Part shown: in pieces, positions 1 to 10,091 of the stretch
Position numbering within the stretch: the first letter of the stretch is position 1
How the letters are laid out: every line of letters starts with the position of its first letter
Assembly: GCF_047948215.1 (NCBI RefSeq)
Contig: NC_134455.1
Coordinates: 348,128,491-348,192,490, forward strand
Length of the DNA stretch: 64,000 nt
Direction of reading: 5' to 3'
Source: Lycorma delicatula
Lineage: Eukaryota; Arthropoda; Insecta; Hemiptera; Fulgoridae
Notes under the pieces: generated by a model
Told to the model about the DNA's origin: nothing
What the model saw: the letters and a program-made list of their open reading frames with translations, nothing else
Databases searched by the model: none
Translations under genes and position numbers: made by a program

Positions 1-553
1 GTGACCCTCTCAATGTCAGCAATGGTGTCAAAACGTTTTTCTTTAAGCACAGTTTTAATTTTTGGGAAGAGCCAAAAGTCGCATGGTGCTAAATCCGGTG
101 AGTATGGCGGATGTGGACAGACAGGAACACTTTTATCGGCCAAAAACTCGCGAATGAGAAGTGAGGTGTGACACGGCGCGTTGTCGTGGTGAAGAAGGAA
201 GCCATTGGTCCATTTTTCTGGTCGCTTTCTTCGTAAGTCGTTTCGCTTTGACCGGATCCGTACAAGATGTTAAGGTCTTCCGATAGCTCTCGAATAGTCA
301 TTCGCCTGTTTGAACGAACCATTGTGTCCACTTTTTGCACATTTCCAACTGTTTTTGAGGTTACTGGAAGTCCCGCACGCTGCTCGTCTTCAACAGACTC
401 ATTTCCGTTTTTAAATCGGTCATACCACTTGTACACAGTCTTCAAAATTACCACATTATCGCCGAACACCGATTCTAACATTTCGTCAGCATCTTTGGCA
501 CTCTTTTGCAACTTAAAATAAAACTTAATGTTAATGCGTTGTTCAAAATCCAT
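1..553 (-). pseudogene. mariner A transposase, internally deleted
   Basis: This is the remnant of a cut-and-paste transposase acting on mariner ends. The start is taken at 553 (MDFEQRINIKF), because the codons upstream of it do not resemble mariner. The N-terminal helix-turn-helix region is intact, with VYKWYDRFKNG and RMTIRELSEDLNI. The frame then jumps near 250 directly to KRPEKW and HHDNAPCHTS. The catalytic tail YSPDLAPCDFWLFPKIK follows, with the usual 34 residues between the last two Asp. The middle third, including the first catalytic Asp and its GDE-type motif, is missing, and the frame shifts at the junction. It cannot make active transposase. The C-terminus is beyond the window. Confidence 0.85.
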
Positions 554-745
554 GTTGCGCGACAGACACGATAAACACAACATCACTCTAGCGGCTCTGG
601 CAGCTGACTGGCAAGCTCGAACGTGTTACAACTTGTCCTTCCTGTCTCAGTTGATCACGCTATTGGACAAATTACAGCATATGGATGTAGCATCGGCAGT
701 TGCCGATATAAAAATTCATTCGCCGTATTTTTTGATCACACCTCG
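1..745 (-). mobile_element. mariner A, cut off by the window edge
   Basis: This is a mariner-family DNA transposon on the minus strand. Its terminal inverted repeat starts at 745 and reads CGAGGTGTGATCAAAAAATA inward; the TA target dinucleotide follows at 746-747. The other end lies outside the window. Positions 554-745 are its 5' leader. The terminus begins CGAGGTGTG like that of the mariner at 28 kb but then diverges, so the two are different lineages. Confidence 0.85.
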
Positions 746-1118
746 TATTTTATGAAACTGAAAAAGGTTAATTTGTCAATAATAATGCATATTTGCTATT
801 TTTTTATCACATTCGATACGGATTATTGAAGTTCGGATCATAGAAATATTAATTTTTTACTACTCTTATGAATAAATCAAGATTCCTATAAATCTATGAT
901 AACAGGAAATTAATCGGCAAAAATAATAACAGTTATATGAAAATATTTAACGAGAAATGTGATAGGCGTATATATATACATTTATTTATTTAATGCATAA
1001 CATTAGATCAATAAAGTGTAATATAACCTACGCAAATACACGTAATTAAGGTATAAATAAATAAACTCTTTGAAAAATTGCATAATATAAACATTTTTTA
1101 TATATTAATCTATATAAA
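746..1118. other. AT-rich non-coding stretch
   Basis: I see no gene, repeat family or structured element here beyond short TA runs near 970 and 1100. Confidence 0.5.
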
Positions 1119-1355
1119 TAAAAACGTAAATGTTCGTTTGATCAAAATCTTTAATCTCCGAAAGTTTTTTACCGATTGATTTCAAATTTTCACACATTGT
1201 TGCATTCGAATACCTATTGTTTTATATACCTAAGAGTGATATATCTGTGACAGGAAAAACATGCTTTTTTTGAAAAAAACAGCGCTATCTGTTAAAAAAT
1301 GTTTCCGATATGTGTTTCCGTTATACCTAAAACACTACTGGGCCGATTTACGCGT
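1119..1355 (+). repeat. possible dispersed repeat, unassigned
   Basis: The stretch contains generic repeat-like phrases such as aaacgtaaatgttcgtttga and ctgggccgatttacgcg. They resemble 5' parts of non-autonomous insect elements. No second copy is present in the window, so this is weak. Confidence 0.25.
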
Positions 1356-1613
1356 GGGGAAAAAGGGAGAAAGGAAAAATCGAAAAAAGGTAAAAGGGAA
1401 GAAGGGAAAAATGGAAAAAATAAAAAAGGGTGAAGGAGAAAAAAGGAGGACAGAGGAAGGAGAAAGTGAAACAAGAAAAGAGAAACGGGGGAAGGATATT
1501 GAAAAGGATAAATAAGGGAAAGGAGAAAACGGGGAAAGGGAATGTGTTAAAAATGAAAATGGGAAAAAGGAAAGGGGGAAACAAAACGGGAGAAAGGGTA
1601 AAAGGGAAAGGTT
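1356..1613 (+). repeat. polypurine (G+A) tract
   Basis: About 258 bases are almost entirely A and G on the plus strand, as irregular GGGAAAA-type units. The open frames across it on both strands (Lys/Glu/Gly-rich or Phe/Pro-rich) are artefacts of this composition. Such tracts can form triplex DNA or slip during copying. Confidence 0.9.
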
Positions 1614-1984
1614 AAATTTTGTGAAGTTCCGTAATGTTCATTTTGTCATGTTTTATCAAACTTTCAATTGTGTTCATTATATATATACTCAAATCTAGCA
1701 ATAGTGAAGCATTGGAAATATAGGTGGGGTTACAAAAGGGATTGCATATAAAAGAAAATAAGCGTTCTTGAAAAAAAAATAGGCTCATTCAAATCAATTT
1801 AAAGATCTGAGGGAAGGGATGCGTACGTAGGATTTGGTTCCGATAAGTCTGACGTATTATCAGAGGCAATCTAAAATGCTTAAAATGTAAGTAAACGCCT
1901 TTCAAATGAATTCAAAAACAAAGGTCACATTATTCTTTGTTGATTTACAAACGTATTTGTGATGCAAGGTCTGAAGAACATAGG
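1614..1984. other. AT-rich stretch, nothing recognised
   Basis: No coding homology or internal repeat is seen between the purine tract and the inverted-repeat element that follows. Confidence 0.5.
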
Positions 1985-2227
1985 TACTTTTTCGTTTTAC
2001 GCCCCCCACTTTTATCGCATTTTTTCACATAAAAGTTACTTATTGTAAGTATGTTTTATAATAATTCATGAATAAAACATCAGAGAAAACATGCTTTTCA
2101 TACCAGTCATTTTAAATATTCGCTCGCAAACCCAGACTAATTAAGAGTAATGTTTTGCTTATTTAAATAATAAATAATTATCCACTGAGTCCACTGTCGT
2201 GCATACATCTAGGAGGTAGAGGACAGG

Positions 2228-2406
2228 TGTTTTCAGTGTTGGAGGCGGGGCATGTCGCGTCGCGTTGCTCGGGCCCTGATAGAACTGATTTATGCTTCAA
2301 CTGTGGGAAACCGGGTCAGTGGGGGGAGCGATGCACGGAAACGACATGTTGTGGGCTGTGTGGTATGGAAAGCCACCGAGCCAAAGGATGTGCGACAACG
2401 AAATGA
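2228..2406 (+). pseudogene. R1-like ORF1 (gag) C-terminus, zinc knuckles
   Basis: This is the RNA-binding end of a non-LTR retrotransposon gag protein. Three CCHC-type knuckles can be read. CFQC at 2228-2239 continues, after a one-base frameshift, as LEAGHVASRC. CFNCGKPGQWGERC follows, with the expected His replaced by Gln. CGLCGMESHRAKGC is intact. The frame ends in a TGA at 2404-2406 that overlaps the ATG of the next frame. An in-frame stop sits just upstream, and the rest of gag is absent. Confidence 0.8.
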
Positions 2407-2812
2407 GGGTTCTCCAATTCAATGCAAACAGATGTAGACAGGCCATGGACCTGTGCTGGGAGGTGGGTCAGCAAGAGGCGGGTAGACGTGAGCCTGGTAT
2501 CAGAGCGGAACAAGGCGATGGTGAGGGGATCTCGCTGGATGGTGGATCGGACATCCGGGGCGGCCATTGGGCTCCCATCGGCTAGTGTGCCAGTGGTCGG
2601 CTGGGGATCAGAGAGAGACTTTGTGTGAACTGACCTCACTGGCTTGGTGGTGTACAGCTGCTACTACTCCCCCAACACCGACAGAGAGGATTCCTTACCT
2701 TCTTGGACGATCTGAATGAGGAAGTCACCAGCAATAGGAGCAGGAGTGTACTGGTGGTGGGGGACTTTAACGGAAAGTTCCTCGAATTTGCTGGTCGAGT
2801 AACGTCAATTAG
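2403..2812 (+). pseudogene. R1-like ORF2 endonuclease fragment
   Basis: ORF2 opens at 2403 with MRVLQFNANRCRQAMDL, the start expected of R1-clade apurinic-type endonucleases, which nick target DNA to prime reverse transcription. After a frameshift near 2490 it continues VDVSLVSERNKAMVRG and DRTSGAAIGL to a TGA at 2626-2628. It then resumes as LTGLVVYSCYYSPNTDRED and, after another shift, SVLVVGDFNGK, the GDFN motif of the fold. Nothing of the reverse transcriptase remains. The sequence at 2890-2955 (gtacctcccggaac, ggttccggtgggaaggg) matches the R1-like tail at 39.6 kb, so the central part of the element was lost. Confidence 0.8.
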
Positions 2813-3010
2813 CGGCCTTCACCTGAGTGAACGGGTGAGCCTGCTGGGGGCTCAGCTGCATTAACGGAGAAGCGACATGTTTCAGGAGGCAAAGGTACCT
2901 CCCGGAACCGTGCTCATGCTTAATTGGGGTCTGGTTCCGGTGGGAAGGGAAAAATAAGAAAATAAATTGCAATAATTATTGAATTTATTATTTAAATAAT
3001 CAATCAATGT

Positions 3011-3300
3011 GTTAATTAGTCAAGGTTAGCGAGCGTAGATTAAATTTGGTTAGATTATATTTATAATTTCTTTGGAATTACCTCCAAATACCCACGGATT
3101 TTGAAGAATTCTGCCTCTGTTGTACTTTCTTTTTTTTAAATGAGCACACGTCTATTTCTACCGTCATTCCTAGACAAGCTACCTTTTTTGGGTTTTTTAA
3201 TAAATGATCACACCTGTATTAGGTACATTTTCCAATCAGTTATTGCTTCACTTGACATTAACCTCTGCTCGCTTTGCTCGCTAATCTTGACTAATATGTT
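3011..3300. repeat. nested foldback repeat
   Basis: GTTAATTAGTCAAGGTTAGC at 3011-3030 is the near-perfect inverse of GCTAATCTTGACTAATATG at about 3280-3298. The arms are around 25 bases, 240 apart, inside the right half of the larger inverted-repeat element. It looks like a small MITE-like unit. Confidence 0.6.
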
Positions 3301-3622
3301 AATATGTTTAAAATGACCAGTATAAAACAGCGTGTTAGTGTGTTTTGTCTAATATTTTATTTATAAATTATTATAAAACATGCTATATTAAGTAATTTTT
3401 ATGTGAAAAAATGCGAAAAAAGTGGAGGGCGTAAAACGAAAAAGTAACGAACATTCACTTTAATTGATTATTGTAAGAAAGAGTCAATGAAAAAAAAAAA
3501 AGAGAAAATCTTTCACATAGAGAAAGCGTCAAGTATCGAGTAACTTAAAGCGCGTATTTAAACTACAAGGTTTTCGAAAAACATTAGTTCTACTGCCAAT
3601 ATTAAAGTTTTTTACCTTTCAT

Positions 3623-3717
3623 CTTTTTTCCTGTTTAACCTCCGGGGATTACCGATCAGGTATTACTTCAGAGGATGATATGTATGAGTGTAAATGAAGT
3701 GTAGTGTTGTACAGTCT
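3623..3717 (-). mobile_element. SINE-1, 3' end only
   Basis: Read on the minus strand, this holds the shared SINE tail: cttcatttacactcatacat, tcatcctctgaagtaatacc, then ccggaggttaaacagg and A-rich sequence. The tRNA-like head is missing. Confidence 0.8.
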
Positions 3718-5127
3718 TATAAACTTGTGAAAAGTTATGGCCGGACAAACAAATAAAAAATTTTTATAGGATGATTGAGAACCTTCATTTTGAAGTCAGT
3801 AAATAAATCTTTATTCATTGTAATGAGTAATTCATTCATAGTTATTAAAATAGATCTGAAGAGTAAATGGTAAGATAGAAATGAAATATTTTCTTTAATA
3901 ACAATGTTGTTTCTTTTTAAATCAGAAGAAGAATAATAATAAAATTAAAATCAACAAAAAAATGAAATAAAAAAAAATTGTAATAGCAATCATAACACGC
4001 GAGACAAAATTCTTAGACGACACACATACACACACAAACACACATTCAAATACCACAACTGGACAGTTAGATTTTTATATGTAGGTTCAGTGTTAAATAT
4101 AAACAACGGCGCCCCTCGTATCTCTTCGGTTAAATTCGGGGTGGAAGTGTAGCGCTAAAGCTCAGTCTTCGGGGAACCCTCCGTCCGTTAAGAACTACTA
4201 CTGAATTTAACTTCGTTTAAACCCCAATTGATAACAGGTGATAACAGAAGTGAATAAATTATTGTGATATATATATATATTTATTTTTTAATCGTTTTAA
4301 TTAAGTGGTAAAAATTTTTCTTCGGGATTCAAAACTAAAAGGTATGTAAACAAATTTATATTTTGTATATTTATTAAATTGTAGTCAAATTTATTTTATT
4401 TAAGAAAAAAAGATTTATCTGGCGTTTACGTATAATGTAACAAATACGATTTAGATTCATAAATTTTTTTAAGTGAAATTTATATTTTGAATTAGTAAAA
4501 TTAATTCTTACATTATGTCATTGAAAAATCAATGAATATATTAATTTTTTAACAGTTAAAAAAATTAAAAACTGGAAAAGAATATATTAAAATAACTTTG
4601 TTAAAACAGGCAGTAAAATTGTTACGTTAATTAGTAATATTGGTAAGTATATACCAGCATGTATACATTTTTTGTTTATTATAAAGTATGTATTATTGTT
4701 TTCATAACCTTAAATTATTTGACAAAATAAAAACTTATATTTTTGATGTAATTATGTGTAAGGATTACATTTTATGACTTACATAAGTCTCATTTTCGTA
4801 AAATAAAACACTAACACAGTTGTAGGACTTGGCCGTCACGCAGCTATTTATAAATTAAACAAAATTAAAACATTAATGACATATTAAAAAAAAATCCCAC
4901 GTTATAATTACACAATAATAATACTGGCTTGGGGTTAAAAACGCAATTTCAAAACTGGTACAAAAAAAGCTTAATTTCAAAAATAGTAAAATCGTTTTCA
5001 GCGCCCATGAAAAGAATAAATTGATAACTCAAACGACCATGATTATTACTTTTTGCGTGAACGCCAAAATGTAAGAGTCAAAGTTCAACTTTAAAAAAAT
5101 TCTTTTTTTAAAGCAGTCTTAATTAAA
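3718..5127. other. AT-rich stretch with repeat scraps
   Basis: No gene is seen. There is a CA-rich run at 4020-4046. A GC-richer patch of unknown nature lies at 4105-4200. A fragment cacagttgtaggacttggcc at 4817-4836 matches the hairpin arm found at the 31958-32021 REP-B end. Confidence 0.5.
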
Positions 5128-5720
5128 ATAAATAAAAACCCCTTTTGGCATGATGGAAGGCGGAGGTAGATTTCACCGGTGCTAAATAGTAAATAAAAGA
5201 GATTTCCACCTTAAAGTTGAGAAAAACTTCAAATTTAGTCGATATGACAATGGTTGCTTGTAAAAATGTTTCACATGTTTAGCATACGAAAAGCCCCATC
5301 TTCAATTCTAGCAATGTATAGGTCAATCCTTGACGTAAGGGTTGGTCATAAAAAAATTGTTTCAGACAAAAGTTTTAGGTAATGTTTACAGGACTAACGA
5401 CCACTTTAAACCGATTCGATACTATTCCTATTAAGGGAGATATGATATTTTGTCTTCAAAACCCAATTTTTCTCACCCCCTGGACCAATGGTTGGTGATA
5501 TCAAAAAAACTTTACTGAGATAAGTTTTAGACACTTATTCAAAGAATAGTAGGAACTTTAAACGAATTCGATATTTTACTAAATAAGAAAGTTATTATTT
5601 TTTTTTTCGAAAAAGCCCCCCAGTTCCACCCCCATAGTCCAATTTAGCCCATTAACGAACTCGACTGAGATTTTGAATTGGATCGTTATAATTTATGTAT
5701 CAATTTGAAAGTTATTCGCG
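5128..5720 (+). repeat. REP-C copy 1
   Basis: This is a non-coding dispersed repeat of about 600 bases. It begins near ggcggaggtagatttcaccg and includes ccttaaagttgagaaaaact and acaaaagttttaggtaatg. A reversed copy lies at 32150-32760 and a short piece at 58058-58168. No terminal repeats or ORF were recognised. Confidence 0.75.
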
Positions 5721-5758
5721 CAAAATTACGGCAGTTATCGTGTCCACAAGAAAGTGAA

Positions 5759-5762
<4 letters not shown>

Positions 5763-5795
<33 letters not shown>
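5763..5795. repeat. TA microsatellite
   Basis: About 16 TA units. Confidence 0.95.
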
Positions 5796-5799
<4 letters not shown>

Positions 5800-6080
5800 T
5801 TTAAACTGAGGGTGGTTTTGGGGTCTGGAGAATGTGAAACGCGAAGATAGTCGAAATTTTCCGGAAGTCGAATCATTGTACCCATTACAATAGGTAGGTT
5901 TCTTATGAATACCTAAAAAACAGGGAAAGAAAAAATGTTAAAAAACGCTTGACTTTTGTTTTTAAAGCAGTTTTGATTACAGTAAAAAAGGGAAAGAACA
6001 AAAATGTTTAAAAAAAACATGACTTTTGGTCGGGTCCAGCTGCTTCGTGGGGTTTGGGGCTTCCAATTTAATAAACATTA

Positions 6081-6240
6081 GCCTGCCTCCATGGCGCGAG
6101 TGGAATCATCTCGGCCTTTCATTCGGAGGTCCCGGGTTCGAATCCCGGTCAAACATGGCATATTCACACACGATACAAATTATCTCATCCTCTAAAGTAT
6201 GCCTAACGGTGGGTCCGGAGGTTGAAAATAAATTTTTATT
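6081..6240 (+). mobile_element. SINE-2 copy
   Basis: A tRNA-derived head carries the B-box-like GGTTCGAATCCC at about 6131-6142. It runs into catctcatcctctaaagtatg-like sequence and ggtgggtccggaggttgaaa. That tail is a diverged form of the SINE-1 tail. It is not a working tRNA gene, because the cloverleaf arms do not pair properly. Confidence 0.75.
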
Positions 6241-6304
6241 TATACGCATATAAACAGAAGAAACCACAATGAAAAAACTATCATAGCGATCACAACAAAG
6301 CTTC

Positions 6305-6770
6305 ACATCTACAGCTTTTTTTACGGTAGGAGAACGATTTTGCAAATTTTTTTTTTGAATTATTGTCATTTTTTATAGTTAACAAAGGTACCTAAGAAAA
6401 ATATGACTTTAATTAGGCGAAATCTCGAGATATTGAGGGTGACCTTCCTCTACAAACTCACTCACTTGACCTATTCAGTTGAAAATTTAAATACATACGT
6501 AGAAGTAATGTTTTGACCATGTTTGATCAAAATCGGTCCAGTAGTTCGGGAGATATAAAGTGATTTAGAGGCCAACATCGCGCACATATGAACATTAACC
6601 ACTGGAAAATTTTCATTCGGTTTTTCTGTTTTTCGGGTTCCTTACGTGTCAAAAGGTCAAGATCCGGTGAAAACCGCATATGTCCAAATTGGTCCCGATT
6701 ACAATGCTTTCCCTTCTAGAGCTATAGCACTATCTCGACGGAAAATAATAATAATTTCTCGATTTTAGAA
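6305..6770 (+). repeat. REP-B copy 1 (3' part)
   Basis: Dispersed repeat containing ggcgaaatctcgagatattg, tcaaaatcggtccagtagtt, gtgatttagaggccaacatc and aagatccggtgaaaaccgca. It ends in the hairpin region ctttcccttctagagctata. Related copies lie at 15437-15800, 34440-35105, 53505-54285 and 62240-62845. Confidence 0.8.
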
Positions 6771-6852
6771 ATAAATAACCTAAAACCCTATTTTCTAATA
6801 CCGACCGATACTAATAAGACCGACCGGTAGTCGGTTAAACCGAAGAATTTTC

Positions 6853-7841
6853 ACTTCCTTATACGAAGTAAAGGAAGTAATGTGATCGCGAAAACATTCA
6901 ATTTTCTGAATTCAACGGAAATATCCATTTTGACAAGCCCTGAATCCATTTTGACTAGTATCGGCGTGACGTCTGTACGTATGTATGTATCTCGCATAAC
7001 TAAAAAACGATTAGCCGTAGGATGTTGAAATTTTCGACTTAGGACTGTTTTAAAATTTAGTTGTGCACTTTCACTTTTGATTACAATTGTCTGGACCAAA
7101 AGTGTGCAAAAAAGCCCAAAATCCCCAAAAAATTGGATTTCATACTTTTTCTTATTTGCAGTAATATGCCCTCATTTAGAGCTTTTCAACGATATATCAT
7201 AAGTAGTACTTATTTTCATCGGTTCCAGAGTTAGAGCCAAATAAAATTTTAAATAATTAAATGTTTGATCTTACAAGGGGAAGGCACATCGATTCGAATC
7301 CGTCTTCATTTTCTTTTTTAACTTAAATATATTAATTTATTAATGATTATTAACCTTTGATTGTAAACAAATTTTTACAATAAATAATAATTCAATAACA
7401 AAAAAAATAATGAAAAATTCAGAAATTATTAGTGAAATAAAATTTTATGTACTTGTCATATTAATTCAAATATTTTTACAAAGGTTAATAATTATTAATA
7501 AATCAATATATTTAAACTAAAAAAAAAATTAAAAACAAAATATGTATATGAAGTCGGATCCGAACCGATGTGTGCATAGTTACGGATCTGACACATTCTC
7601 ACTTTCACCATATGAGCGACATGAAAGAAAAATAATATATAAACTAATATAAAATGCTTATACGACACAACAAAAAGATGTGATGCAACGTGGTTTCCAC
7701 CACGATGCAATTGTGTAACATTCAACTTTATTTAAGAATTGGAGGATCGTATCTCACTTTCAAATGAAATAAGTTTAAATGACGTGCAACAGAAAATGTG
7801 TATGCAATTTAATATGCAATTTAATAGGCGTACAAGAAAGT
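6853..7841 (+). repeat. REP-A copy 1, rearranged
   Basis: The 5' end ACTTCCTTATACGAAGTAAAGG is followed by the usual body (acgattagccgtaggatgtt, aaggggaaggcacatcg). The 3' terminus gtacaagaaagt lies at 7830-7841. Between 7470 and 7580 there is an inverted piece of the same family (gaagtcggatccgaaccgatgtg on plus is the reverse of the body near 7280-7300). So this copy is either palindromic or carries an inserted second copy. Confidence 0.7.
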
Positions 7842-8936
7842 CATGTAGTGTCCATATCAATATATTTTTTGTACAGTACTAAGGAATATTTATTAAGCTT
7901 TTGTACTTATCCTGTAACAATACATTTTTAATGAAGGCCCTGCAATCAGATATACTTTTGTAAATATATAATTAACCTTATTAAAACTAAAATAATTGCA
8001 TAGGTATCCTACCACATAGGATATACTGAACTTTTATTTTATTTGTTTCATTGTAGAACAGTCCTGACGGACTAGAAAGGTGACGGCTGATTAAAAAAAA
8101 AAATTACGTTTTCCTGATATTTCAGAATAAAATGAAATATCTACTACACTATTATAAAAAAATAAAGGGACACCTGTATTTTATATAAAAAATGATTGTA
8201 TTCAAATTACTATAACTTTGCAAGCAACGGGCTTAGACGAATAAAAAAATAAAGCTTAAATACTCAACGTTTTGACAGTATACTTCAAATTTCAAAAATC
8301 ATCAAAAGTAAAAAAAAAAAATCAGTGAGAAGTGAAAGTTTTTCTTCGTGTTTGACCGAGCGCACGGGGGAAATGAATTTTTTTAGTAAACTGCATTAAA
8401 ATCGTGTAAAAGCTTAAAACGTTAGCTTTAATTTCTATTTTTTGTATTTCTACGATTTTTCTGATTTTTCATTTTTGTCTTTAATGGTGCATATCTACCG
8501 ATGTTAGCAACCTATTGATACAAATAATTATGGAAATTAAAGGGTTTTTTAAATTCTGCTATTAAGAGCACATTAAAACAACAACCGCAATTATTATTTT
8601 TAACAGTTTAAAAACGTATTTATTTATTAAAAATAATATATATACAAATACAATACCTGTTTACGTAATTATACAAAATAATTATTTATTTATTTAAACG
8701 TCTATTATTTACAGTTTAAATATTTAGGGGACGCTAGAAAATTTTTTATTCCAGTGTAACCAGTGGACGAAAACGTTTGAGAATCAGTGCACTAAATTAA
8801 AAAAAAAAAAAGACTATAAACTGATACTGTCTGTAACAAAATAAATTTAAACGATTCAATCGATTATTTTTCTTTTAAATAAAATTTGTTTTTTTTTTGT
8901 TTGGTCGCTGCAACACTTAGTTTTAACATGTAGTTT
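7842..8936. other. AT-rich stretch, little recognisable
   Basis: No gene is seen. A phrase at 8757-8797 (ccagtgtaaccagtggacg ... gtttgagaatcagtgc), read in reverse, resembles a hAT-type terminus, but no partner end is found. Confidence 0.4.
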
Positions 8937-9178
8937 TTATTTCTTGATTTGTAGAACAACGTAATGCGTGCCGTTAGGTTGTTCGACGTAACACATAGCC
9001 TTGTCATAAAACATTTTTGCTTCCGTACGCTGTATTTTTGTATCGTCTTCGGCTGCATCACATTTTTTTTCTTCATATTCCACCTTAGCTTGATTTTTTC
9101 TTGTAACTTCAATAATATCATCGTCATTCATAATTTCATTTTCTTATCGTTCGTAAAAGCATATCCATTCGTTCACGT

Positions 9179-10091
9179 CATTCGTATCTTTTCTTTTTCC
9201 TGTTTAGCCTCCCGGTAATTACCGTCCAGATAATACTTCAGAGGATGATATGTAGGAGTGTAAATGAAGTGTAGTCTTGTACAGTCTCAGTTCAACCATT
9301 CCTGAGATGTGGTTAACTGAAACCCAACCAACAAAGAACATCTACGAATTACCGTTTTGGAGCTGTAGCTTGTGAAAGTGTGAAAATGTTACTATTAAGA
9401 TTATTGACCTGTGAATTGGGCACGTGTTCGAAACCGGTCTAGTCGCTGAACAATGCCGATCTCCCCGGCTACAGTAACAATAGGACCGCTGCCTTGCCTT
9501 TGTACCGCTATAACTCTGGAATGCTAAGTCGTACAACAAAATTGTTTGAATAAAAGTTGTGTTTTTTTTTTTTAGATTAACAACTTTTACAAATGCAATA
9601 CAGACGAAAAACAATTTTTTCCGATGAAAAAACCGAAAAAACACGTTTTTTTACAAATTCAGCGCCACCTAGTATTTCAATTTCAAATTATAAGGCATAA
9701 CTTCAAAGATATTGATTGTAGAGGAGAATGTCATCTACATTTTTTGTTTTTAAAACTTTTCTCTAAAATGCATAGATTCAGAGAAAAACGCATTTCAAAA
9801 ACTTTTTGAGTTTTCCAAAATCTATGGTAGGGGGGGATGTTACAAATCTTGAGTTAAGCTTCCCTCATCACCCCTAATGCATGGACAAAAGATCAATCGG
9901 TAGGTAAGGATTTTCAAATACAGCCTATTTTGATGACAAATTGCCTGTACTAACCGGTATCCACGATCTAGGATTCAAATCCGTGTAAAAATAACTGACT
10001 TGAATGCAGGAACTCTCGAGTTCCAAATCAGCTGATTTGGGAAGACGCGTTCACCATTAAATCAACCCAGTGGGTTACACCATTCGTATCT
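9179..10091 (-). mobile_element. SINE-1 copy split by an insertion, with target duplication
   Basis: The 3' part is 9190-9339 and the 5' tRNA-like part is 9953-10080 (ccaaatcagctgatttggga, then cccagtgggtt at the end). The 11-base direct repeat CATTCGTATCT flanks the whole unit at 9179-9189 and 10081-10091. This shows a single retrotransposition event, later split by a block of about 613 bases. Confidence 0.85.
9340..9952. mobile_element. unidentified insertion inside the SINE
   Basis: The block breaks the SINE between aaagaac and accggtatcc, which are adjacent in other copies. It holds a GC-richer patch at 9420-9500 and non-coding AT-rich sequence, with no recognisable protein and no clear inverted repeats. 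Confidence 0.6.

Larger units (their letters stand above)
1985..3446. mobile_element. inverted-repeat element with captured cargo
   Basis: The arms 1985-2120 and 3302-3446 are inverted copies of each other, roughly 75-80% identical over about 140 bases. Both start TACTTTTTCGTTTTACGCCC and share GCATTTTTTCACATAAAA further in. A second matching pair lies inside: TTATTTAAATAATAAATAAT near 2158 against its inverse near 2975. This suggests a once continuous foldback element that later received an R1-like fragment. No transposase is encoded and I cannot name a family. Confidence 0.7.

Noticed and set aside
1261..1615. Open frames rich in Lys/Glu/Gly (plus) and Phe/Pro/Leu (minus)
   Set aside because: They are composition artefacts of the polypurine tract.
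2316..2639. 107-codon minus-strand frame
   Set aside because: It is the antisense shadow of the R1-like gag/endonuclease fragment.
4020..4046. CRISPR-like or tandem array from CA-rich repeats
   Set aside because: It is an ordinary irregular CA microsatellite, and the window is eukaryotic.
6104..6150. Possible tRNA gene (B-box GGTTCGAATCCC)
   Set aside because: The acceptor, D and anticodon arms do not form, and the unit continues into a SINE tail. The same reasoning applies at 23.8, 37.4, 54.7 and 59.5 kb.
8757..8797. hAT-like terminus (reverse of gtttgagaatcagtgc)
   Set aside because: No partner terminus, no 8-base duplication and no transposase nearby. The match is too short.
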